From contig JBEKBD010000093.1 in NCBI GenBank assembly GCA_050015575.1, forward strand, positions 1 through 11,281: a stretch of DNA of 11,281 nt. Direction: 5' to 3'. The position numbers were made by a program, and so were the translations under genes. Source of the DNA: Roseiarcus sp050015575. Lineage in GTDB: Bacteria > Pseudomonadota > Alphaproteobacteria > Rhizobiales > Beijerinckiaceae. The notes beneath the pieces are model-generated. The model worked only from the letters and a program-made list of their open reading frames with translations. It ran no database searches and had not been told where the DNA came from. Of this stretch, positions 1 through 6,000 are shown one piece after another (position 1 is the first letter of the stretch; every line of letters begins with the position of its first letter).

Positions 1-170
1 ATAATGAGCAGCACGATCGAGCCGATCGCCGCGCGCAGCGTCGCCTGGGTCACCGGCCCAATGTCGGGCAGCGCGACCTTGCCGGCGACCTGGTTGAGGC
101 CCCAACAGGCGCAAAGCGCGAGTGTGCCGAGAATGGCGAAGCGATCGAGGGGACGCGGGGTCGAAGCCAT
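1..170 (-). CDS. DMT/EamA-family permease, N-terminal fragment
   Basis: The first 56 codons of a minus-strand gene that runs off the left edge. The visible product starts MASTPRPLDRFAILG. It has a first hydrophobic helix at about residues 11-31 that contains a CWGLNQVAGKVAL segment. After a short loop (PDIGPVTQATLRAAIGS) a second helix begins. The W-G-x-N...KVAL...P...LR layout is that of the drug/metabolite transporter superfamily (EamA domain), whose members are about 10-helix inner-membrane exporters or importers of small metabolites. The substrate cannot be told from this fragment. The ATG at 168-170 is the only good start in this frame near the hydrophobic segment. A GGCGG lies just upstream, and it is a weak ribosome-binding site. 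Family assignment is fairly secure from the pattern; specific function is unknown. Confidence 0.72.
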   Translation of the reverse strand, partial: MASTPRPLDRFAILGTLALCACWGLNQVAGKVALPDIGPVTQATLRAAIGSIVLLI

Positions 171-235
171 GCCGCCAGAAGCCACGCTTCGCCGACGTTC
201 GCAATATCGGATACGAACAAGGACGGGCCTTTCCC

Positions 236-390
236 GGGATTACGTGGGAATACGCTGACGCTTGCCCAATTCCCTTATTCCGGCGAGCCTTGGCCGCGAC
301 CCCTGCCGCTCGCCATCGCGGCCTCAATCGGCAGGGAGGAGAAGCCGACCAGACTTCGAATTGGGGATTTATGCAAGCGGCGCCGTAATT
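236..390. repeat. MITE/REP-like element, copy A (diverged)
   Basis: This stretch matches 1045-1217 base for base over most of its length. The offset is 825-826 bp with one single-base indel. The best-conserved block is 314-375, which includes CATCGCGGCCTCAATCGGCA and TTCGAATTGGGGATTTATGC. The left end GGGATTACG (236-244) and the right end CCGTAATT (383-390) are near inverse complements, as are the inner parts CCAATTCCC (266-274) and GGGGATTTATGCA (363-375). This gives an imperfect terminal-inverted-repeat structure. There is no transposase frame inside. The short open frames crossing it are similar to those in copy B only because the DNA is similar. It looks like an older, more decayed copy than B. 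It could be a non-autonomous transposon relic or a REP-type element mobilised by a tyrosine (Y1) transposase elsewhere; the family is not identified. Confidence 0.6.
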
Positions 391-392
391 AG

Positions 393-406
393 TAATTACG
401 TAATTA
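393..406. repeat. Perfect 14-bp A+T-rich palindrome at the edge of copy A
   Basis: TAATTACGTAATTA reads identically on both strands. It directly abuts the right end of repeat copy A, and another TAATTA stands just before it, so GTAATTA-like words recur three times in 385-406. Copy B ends in GTAATTCCCC instead, so the palindrome is specific to this copy. It may be a remnant of a second element end inserted at the same point, or a protein-binding dyad. It also lies downstream of the small secreted-protein gene read on the minus strand. There is no adjacent U-run, so it is not a normal intrinsic terminator. Confidence 0.45.
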
Positions 407-454
407 ACAAGGCGATCGACCGAGACCTCCGACGAGGATGGCCTACTGCATCAG

Positions 455-739
455 CTACTTGCAGTGAAAATAACCAGTCTCTCCCCATTCCTTCCACCTG
501 ACCTCGGCGACGCCAGGGGTGGCGATCCGCCATGTCCCGTGACCGGGAATCAGGGTCTTGTCGGCCGCCGATATCTCGGATTGGCCGAGGGCGACGCCGC
601 CGGGCTTGAGGGTGATGTAAAGCTGTCCCCCTCCATGGTTGGTCACCGGGTCGACGACGCAGGGGCTGCCAGCGTAGGCGGTCGACACGAGGCCAAGGCC
701 GAGAGCGGCAAATCCAAGAAAAACGGCAATCTTGCGCAT
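455..739 (-). CDS. Small secreted two-cysteine protein, unknown function
   Basis: A 94-residue protein. Residues 1-23 (MRKIAVFLGF...STAYA) form a classic Sec signal peptide with positive residues after Met, a hydrophobic core and an A-Y-A cleavage site. The mature protein is about 71 residues and begins GSPCVVDP. It contains exactly two cysteines, Cys27 near the mature N-terminus and Cys93 next to the C-terminus, which could close the chain with one disulfide in the periplasm. The rest is Gly/Thr/Val-rich with alternating hydrophobic residues and three tryptophans, suggesting a small beta-sheet fold. I do not recognise a family. The start at 739 is preferred over the longer open frame because GGAGAG lies a few bases upstream and the signal peptide begins there. 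The gene is monocistronic, with its own plausible promoter (800-828), and sits between the two repeat copies. Confidence 0.75.
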   Translation of the reverse strand: MRKIAVFLGFAALGLGLVSTAYAGSPCVVDPVTNHGGGQLYITLKPGGVALGQSEISAADKTLIPGHGTWRIATPGVAEVRWKEWGETGYFHCK

Positions 740-760
740 GACACTCTCCATTGCGGGCAT

Positions 761-778
761 CAGAACACATTTGTTCTG
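761..778. promoter_or_regulatory. Dyad in the 5' leader of the small secreted-protein gene
   Basis: CAGAACA (761-767) and TGTTCTG (772-778) are perfect 7-bp inverted arms around CATT. The dyad lies between the inferred promoter (-10 at 800-805) and the start codon at 739, about 20 bp upstream of the ATG, so it falls within the transcribed leader. It could be a repressor operator, or an RNA hairpin close to the ribosome-binding site. The GAAC-N6-GTTC spacing does not match the known alphaproteobacterial LexA site (GTTC-N7-GTTC), so I do not name a regulator. Confidence 0.35.
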
Positions 779-799
779 TTTCCAGCCGGACTGAGCAAC

Positions 800-828
800 A
801 GTATACAGGCCTGTCTGAGCCCCGTCTA
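800..828 (-). promoter_or_regulatory. Candidate sigma-70 promoter for the small secreted-protein gene
   Basis: Read on the minus strand, TAGACG (823-828) and TATACT (800-805) are separated by exactly 17 bp. They match the -35 and -10 consensus at 4 and 5 of 6 positions. Transcription would begin near 793 and leave a leader of about 54 nt before the ATG at 739. A perfect 10-bp palindrome, ACAGGCCTGT (805-814), overlaps the spacer next to the -10 box and is well placed for an operator. This is inferred from sequence only. Confidence 0.4.
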
Positions 829-842
829 CACGTGAGCGTCGC

Positions 843-941
843 ATGGTGCGCGCCGCGGTCAAGGATGAACCTTCGGCGGCGCTGCGCGCCGTCCTTGACG
901 ACCCCGTGTCGAAGGGCGAGACGGTCGCTCGGGTGCGCTGA
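843..941 (+). CDS. Possible 32-codon small ORF (unproven)
   Basis: ATG at 843 to TGA at 939-941. The product starts MVRAAVKDEPSAALRAVLDD and ends in ARVR. It is charged and probably helical, with G/C at most third codon positions, as in real genes here. It is divergent from the small secreted-protein gene. Evidence against it: there is only a weak GAG upstream as ribosome-binding site, the length is very short, and nothing in the sequence is recognisable. It could equally be the decayed 3' end of a former gene, which would fit a repeat-disturbed region. A perfect 8-bp inverted repeat, GTCAAGGA (858-865) and TCCTTGAC (892-899), lies inside it. Confidence 0.18.
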   Translation: MVRAAVKDEPSAALRAVLDDPVSKGETVARVR

Positions 942-1034
942 GGGGGTGGGGTAGGTGGCAACGTCGAATTAAAAAAATCCAACCCGGCAGAGGGCAGTCT
1001 CACTATCCTGCCAGGCTCACACGCTATTACTTTT

Positions 1035-1217
1035 GGGGATTACGGGATTACGGTGACGCTTGCATAATTCCCGGATTACGGTGACGCTTGCATAATTCCC
1101 TGATTCAGGTGAGCCTTGGCCGTGCCCCCAGCGCTCGGCATCGCGGCCTCAATCGGCAGGGAGGAGCAGCCGACGAGACTTCGAATTGGGGATTTATGCA
1201 CGTGTCCGTAATTCCCC
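1035..1217. repeat. MITE/REP-like element, copy B
   Basis: This is the better-preserved copy of the element at 236-390, in the same orientation. Its outer left end GGGGATTACGG (1035-1045) and right end CCGTAATTCCCC (1206-1217) are near-perfect inverse complements. Further in, GCATAATTCCC (1090-1100) faces GGGGATTTATGC (1188-1199). Taken together these make terminal inverted repeats of about 30 bp with small mismatches. The interior (about 1101-1187) has no gene. The structure and size suit a non-autonomous mobile element or a large REP-like unit. No target-site duplication is obvious, and the element family cannot be named without a database. Confidence 0.62.
1045..1100. repeat. Two exact tandem copies of the 28-bp left element end
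   Basis: Positions 1045-1072 and 1073-1100 are identical, beginning GGATTACGGTGACGC and ending CATAATTCCC. A further 8-base partial unit, GGATTACG, sits at 1037-1044. Copy A has only one unit, with a distorted GGGATTACGTGGGAATACG in the corresponding place. The 28-bp unit is the left terminal inverted repeat of copy B, so the end of the element has been duplicated in place by slippage or by an aberrant transposition event. Confidence 0.8.
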
Positions 1218-1570
1218 TTGATGGGGGAACGATCCGGCCGAGCGCATGCAGCGGCTGCGCCAGGAAATTTCGGAAAAACGACGCCTCGATGAGGAAAGAC
1301 AGCGCCCCCGCCGAAGCCGCACGGCGCCCGCGCCGCAGCGGTCGGCTTTCGCGTTGGCGCGTGCGACGCTGCGCTTGCCCGGAGGCCCCTCGCCGAAATC
1401 GCCGCGACAATTTCTTTCCGATAAGCGGAATTCGCGCTATGGTGAATCGTGGGCGTCTTCGGCCGGGCGCCGCCGGGCCGCCCGTCGCGGCCGAGACGAC
1501 GCAGAAATTATGGAGAAGACGCGAATCCGGCCTGACCGGCGATAACCCCTTGATTTTCCTCGAAACGGCC
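1218..1570. other. Intergenic DNA without a recognisable gene
   Basis: Between repeat copy B and the GGAA array I find no convincing gene. An open frame from 1246 to 1545 (plus, 99 codons) gives a strongly Arg/Pro/Ser-rich product with no recognisable motif and no ribosome-binding site; I read it as chance in GC-rich DNA. CTATGGT at 1437-1443 resembles a -10 box but lacks a good -35 partner. This stretch probably contains distal tyrS promoter DNA, but I cannot point to a secure site. Confidence 0.4.
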
Positions 1571-1671
1571 AAGGAAAAAGTTTGGAAATCCTTGGAAAGG
1601 TTTGGAAATCCTTGGAATTTCCTTAGAAAAGCTTGGAATTTCCTTGGAAATGTGTGGAAATCCTTCGAAAA
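1571..1671. repeat. Helically phased GGAA-motif array upstream of tyrS
   Basis: GGAA or a one-base variant begins at about 1573, 1584, 1594, 1604, 1614, 1625, 1635, 1646, 1656 and 1666, so each step is 10 or 11 bp. Seven of these have the wider form TTGGAA, GTGGAA or CAAGGAA. TTTGGAAATCCTTGGAA occurs exactly twice (1581-1597 and 1601-1617). Some units are inverted relative to others: GGAAAT (1604-1609) faces ATTTCC (1617-1622), and ATTTCC (1638-1643) faces GGAAAT (1646-1651), giving local hairpins. The block is clearly richer in A+T than its surroundings. A-tracts phased at the helical repeat are known to bend DNA, and phased motifs can be contacted on one face by a multimeric protein. It ends about 130 bp before the tyrS start, so an effect on tyrS expression is possible. 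Confidence 0.7.
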
Positions 1672-1790
1672 TCTCGAGGGCGCCGCGATGGGACGCTCGA
1701 TCCCGTGATGGCTGGCCCCGCAAGCGGGCCTCCGCGTCGGCTGGTTGCATATCCCGGCCCTTGTCCCTAAACCTCGCGCCAATTCCGGCC

Positions 1791-1803
1791 GAGGAGCCCC
1801 GAG
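1791..1803 (+). promoter_or_regulatory. Ribosome-binding site deciding the tyrS GTG start
   Basis: GAGGAG at 1791-1796 stands 7 bases before the GTG at 1804-1806. This supports the GTG start. The N-terminus it gives (MSDAFQPRSDFLRTLTERGF) is the length expected for bacterial TyrRS. Confidence 0.65.
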
Positions 1804-3066
1804 GTGAGCGACGCGTTTCAGCCCCGATCCGATTTCCTGCGCACGCTGACCGAGCGCGGCTTCGTCCATCAGTGCTCCGACCTCGCCGGCCTCGACGACA
1901 AGGCGGCGAGCGGCGCGCTGGTCGGCTACATCGGCTTCGACTGCACCGCGCCCTCGCTGCACGTCGGCTCGCTGATGCAGATCATGATGCTGCATTGGCT
2001 GCAGGCGACAGGCGGCAAGCCGCTGGCGCTGATGGGCGGCGGCACCACCAGGGTCGGCGACCCTTCGGGCAAGGATGAAAGCCGCAAGCTCCTCAGCGTC
2101 GAGCAGATCGAGGCCAACAAGGCCGGCATCCGCAAGGCGTTCTCGCGCTTCATCCGCTTCGGCGAGAGCGCGAGCGACGCGGCGATGCCCGACAACGCGG
2201 ACTGGCTCGCCAAGCTCAACTACATCGAGTTCCTGCGCGACATCGGCCGCCACTTCTCCGTCAATCGCATGCTGGCGATGGAGTCGGTGAAGCTGCGCCT
2301 CGCCCGCGAGCACGAGCTCTCGTTCCTCGAGTTCAACTACATGTGCTTGCAGGCTTACGACTTCGTGGAGCTGCATCGGCGCTACGGCTGCACGCTGCAG
2401 ATGGGCGGCTCGGACCAGTGGGGCAACATCGTCACCGGCGTCGATCTCGGCCGGCGGCTGGGCGCCGACCAGCTCTACGCGCTGACCTCGCCGCTCATCG
2501 CGACCGCCTCGGGCGCCAAGATGGGCAAGACCGCGGCCGGCGCGGTCTGGCTCGACGCGGGCTTGCTGCCGCCCTACGATTACTGGCAGTTCTGGCGCAA
2601 CAGCGAGGACGCCGACGTCGGCCGTTTCCTCAAGCTGTTCACGCTGCTGCCGCTCGACGAGATCGCTCGCCTGGAGGCGTTGGGCGGCGCCGAGATCAAC
2701 GAAGCCAAGAAGACGCTCGCCAACGAGGCGACCGCGCTGCTGCACGGGGCGGACGCCGCCGCGACGGCCGCCGCGACGGCGCGCAAGACCTTCGAAGAAG
2801 GAGCGCTCGCCGAGTCGCTGCCGACGATCGACGTCGCCGCGGCGGAATTCGACGCCGGCCTCGGCGCGCTCTCGGCCTTCGTGCGCGCCGGTCTCGTCGC
2901 CTCGACCGGCGAAGCGCGCCGCCAGATCCGCGGCGGCGGCCTGCGCGTCAACGACGTGGCGCTCGGCGACGAAAAGGCGACGATTGGCCGCGACGCGCTG
3001 CAGGGCTCGGGAATCGTCAAACTCTCGCTCGGCCGCAAGAAGCACGTCTTGCTGCGCGCGGTGTAA
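1804..3066 (+). CDS. tyrS: Tyrosyl-tRNA synthetase
   Basis: A 420-residue cytoplasmic class I synthetase that activates tyrosine with ATP and charges tRNA-Tyr. The Rossmann-fold catalytic domain holds the HIGH-type signature as HVGS at residues 53-56, within GFDCTAPSLHVGS. It also has the tyrosine-pocket segment QAYDF (183-187), the GGSDQWGN segment (201-208) and the KMSKS-type loop as KMGKT (239-243), a common TyrRS variant. An alpha-helical region follows. The C-terminal S4 RNA-binding domain spans about 340-400 (ASTGEARRQIRGGGLRVNDV), so the protein is full length. The start is GTG with a good ribosome-binding site. It stands alone, without co-directional neighbours, after repeat-rich DNA. 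Its stop is 5 bp from the stop of the convergent AsmA-like gene. No T-box or attenuator is visible, as expected in this group. Confidence 0.97.
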   Translation: MSDAFQPRSDFLRTLTERGFVHQCSDLAGLDDKAASGALVGYIGFDCTAPSLHVGSLMQIMMLHWLQATGGKPLALMGGGTTRVGDPSGKDESRKLLSVEQIEANKAGIRKAFSRFIRFGESASDAAMPDNADWLAKLNYIEFLRDIGRHFSVNRMLAMESVKLRLAREHELSFLEFNYMCLQAYDFVELHRRYGCTLQMGGSDQWGNIVTGVDLGRRLGADQLYALTSPLIATASGAKMGKTAAGAVWLDAGLLPPYDYWQFWRNSEDADVGRFLKLFTLLPLDEIARLEALGGAEINEAKKTLANEATALLHGADAAATAAATARKTFEEGALAESLPTIDVAAAEFDAGLGALSAFVRAGLVASTGEARRQIRGGGLRVNDVALGDEKATIGRDALQGSGIVKLSLGRKKHVLLRAV

Positions 3067-3071
3067 AGCCG

Positions 3072-6000
3072 CTACCGAACAGCCGGCGGCTGCGCGCCGA
3101 TCGACAGCGGCGCGCCGTCGGGCGCCGGCGCCTCGGCCAGCGGCGCGCCGCTTTGCGCGGGCGCGTCGGCCAGCGGCGTCGTCCCGTCGAGCGCGCCGAA
3201 GACCTTGCGCAGGATTCCGGGGGTCATCGCCGAGAGCGGATTGACGGTCAGCGTCGGCCCGCTGGCCGGTCCGACGATGCGGTAGTTGACGCCGAACACG
3301 CCCTCGTGGTTGCCCCCGCCGAGCAGCACGCCGACCACGGGAATGTGGGTGATGAGATTGTTGACCTGATAGGCGGGAACGAAGGTCCCGTTGAGGTCGA
3401 CTCGATTGCGCCCGAAATCGATGAAGCCCTGCGTGGTGAGCCCGACGGAGCCGTTGTAGATGACGGCTTCGCGCAAGTCGAGACGCCCGGTCGAAGCGGT
3501 GAAACTCGCCGACATTTTGTCGAAATGCACGGCGCGCGGATCGAGGGGGGGAACCTGGCGCAAGCGGCTGTCCCCCGGCGCTTCTCCCGCCGCCGCCAAC
3601 TGCCCCAGCGCCGGCTCGTCGCGCAGGACGAACTTGGTCACGTTGGCGCCGCCGCGGCTGCCTTCGTCGGCGTCTTGCATGAAAAGGTCGAGCGTTCCGC
3701 CCTCCATGCGACTGTACAAATCGAGGAACTTGCTCAGCGCGCCGGCGTCGGTGGCGTGAGCGCGCAAGCGTCCGTTGTCGTCGTGCTCGGCCGTCAGCGC
3801 GCCGCCGCCGATCCGCGCGGCGGCCTGCATCGATTTCATCGCGCCGCCGCGCCACGCGCCGGTCAACTCGAACTGGCTCAGCGCCTGCGAATTGGCGCCG
3901 ATCACGCTGGCGATTTTGACGTCGAGGTCGACGTCCTTGCCTTCGCTTGGCGGCCCGCCGGCGGCGAAGAAGCCCTTGATGAGGCCGCGAGCGTCGAAGA
4001 CGGCGCCGCGCACCGTCGCCTTGACGGCGGAATCGCCGTTTTCGATGTCCGCCCTCAATTCGTCGCCGGCGGACAGGCGCACTTGCGTCAGCTTGGCGCT
4101 CTGCAGCGCGCCGTCCGGCGTCAGCTGCGCCGTTCCGCGGATCGCGATCGAACCCGCGTCGACCGCAATCGCATTGACCTCGAGGCTTTGGCCGTCGGCG
4201 TCCGGCTTGACGCTGAATGTCGCCTTGCCCGGCTTGCCAGCCGCCTTCAGAGTTCCCGTCTGCGGACTCTCGATGGCGACATGAGCGAGATCGATTTCGA
4301 CTTCGGCGCTCGACTTGGACAACGGAGCCTTGATGCGCACGCCCATCGGACCGTTCAGCAACGCGCCGCCGGGGACGCCCAGCCTGGCGCGCTCGGCGTT
4401 GTCGATCGAAAGGGAAAATACGGCCGAGCCTTCGTCGGCGGCGCCTTTGGTCAAATCGATGGCGACGGGCGCGCCATACATCTGGCCTTGGCCGGCGATC
4501 TTCAGATTGCCGCGATCGGCCAGAACCGACAGCGCGGCCTGCTCGAGGCGTTCGTTCCCGAGAAACCGGTCGACGCGCAAATTCGTCAACGCGCCTTCGG
4601 CCCGGAACTGTTCGTCTTCCGGCCGAACCGTCTTTCCCAGTTTCAGATCGAGCGCGAGCTTGCCCTCGAATTGACCCTTGACCGTTGCGGGGTCGACGCT
4701 GACGGCGGCGTAGCGCTTCAGCGCGTCGTGGTTCAACAGATCGGCGAGCGCGTCGGCGCCGCCTTGCACGCGGGCGCTGGCCTGAGCCGGGACGATCGGC
4801 GCGGGGGTGGTGTCGGGAACGAAATAGGAAATGTCGAAGGCCTGGATGCGCCGCGACGGCGAGAGGTCGATGGCGCCGCTCTTGGCGTTGGCGGCGAAGT
4901 CACGGCCGGTGATGACGCCGCTGGCGTCCAGACCCGTCAAGGGCGGAATTCCGGGCAACAGGTCGACGGATGTGTCGCGCGTGGAAAACTCCCCGCGCAC
5001 GCTCTCGCGCGGAACGGCGCGCTTGTGGACCGCCGCATCGACGGCGGCGGCGTCCCAGTCCACGCTCATCGCCCCGGCGATCACCCGTCCGCCATGAATG
5101 TGCTCGAGGCACCAGGCGCGCGCGTCGGCGTTGATGAAACTCGGCCACAGCCGGAGAACGTCGACGACGGCGCTCGGGGCGACACGCAAATTCATCTTGA
5201 GCGTCGCCCCGTGCGCGAGCGCGACGGATTCGGCGCTCGCCTCGCCGTTGACGGTCGGCCCGCGGACCGACAGGCGATCGACGACGAACCGGGACTCCCG
5301 CGGCAGATAGCGCGCGTCGAACACGGTCTGGTCGAGGACGATCGGCCGCTCGCCCGGGCGCTCCGCGGCGAACACCGTATCGTCGGACTCCAGATGGCTG
5401 ACCCAAGCGGCCTGCTCCCCGGTCGGCGGCGCGAGCCAACCCGCGGCGAAGATGTGGGTCGCTCCGGACAACAATTGCAGATCTTTGAAGCGATATCGGC
5501 CGGCCGCCGCGTCCCAGCCGAACGCCCCCGTCGCCTCGTCGACGAAGAACGGTTCGTCATCCGGGTCGTCGAGCTTGAAGTAGCCCGCGCCCACGGTGAA
5601 ACGCCCCTGCAGGGCCTCAATCGCCGAATTGGCGCTCAGGCGAGCCTCGATCTTGAACGATATCGGCATGTCCGCCTCGAAAGGCGGGTGGCGCGCATGC
5701 ATCAGAAGGAATTCGTCGAGACTGACATCGCGCGCGATCAACGACACCTCGCGAGCGTCGCCGCCGCGCGCCGTGGCGTCGATCGACCAGCGTCCCGCCG
5801 AGCCGCGCGCGGAAACGTGGATCGCCGCCGCGTCCCCCTCTTTGCCGAAAGACAGCGCGAAATCGTCGTAGACGGTCTTCTTGCCCAGGGCCTCGTTCTC
5901 GACCTCGAGATGGCCGTGGGCGAGCGCGACTCGGTCGAGCGCCTGACCGGCTCCGGTCATCGCGTCGATGATGCGGAACATGGCGAGGCCGAAATCGGGC

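Noticed and set aside
197..218. GTTCG...CGAAC inverted repeat upstream of the permease gene
   Set aside because: The arms are only 5 bp with a 12-bp gap, and no promoter boxes could be placed around it.
964..1015. Possible intrinsic terminator on the minus strand (stem 984-990 with 1008-1015, then seven T at 971-977)
   Set aside because: The stem has a bulge and a 17-base loop, the U-run starts six bases after the stem, and no minus-strand gene ends just upstream of it.
236..1217. A CRISPR array or defence island in the repeat region
   Set aside because: Repeats occur as two long units with no regularly spaced short repeats or spacers, and no cas, nuclease or toxin-antitoxin gene is recognisable.
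1246..1545. A 99-codon plus-strand frame before the GGAA array
   Set aside because: The product is extremely Arg/Pro/Ser-rich with no ribosome-binding site and no recognisable motif; a chance frame is more likely.
1690..1730. Short hairpins GGGA/TCCC and GGCCC/GGGCC in the tyrS leader region
   Set aside because: The stems are only 4-5 bp and are common by chance in GC-rich DNA. There is no U-run and no resemblance to a T-box or known riboswitch.
1105..3855. A 916-codon open minus-strand frame across the repeats, tyrS and the AsmA-like 3' end
   Set aside because: It is an Arg-rich shadow antisense to tyrS, with no motif and no sensible start.
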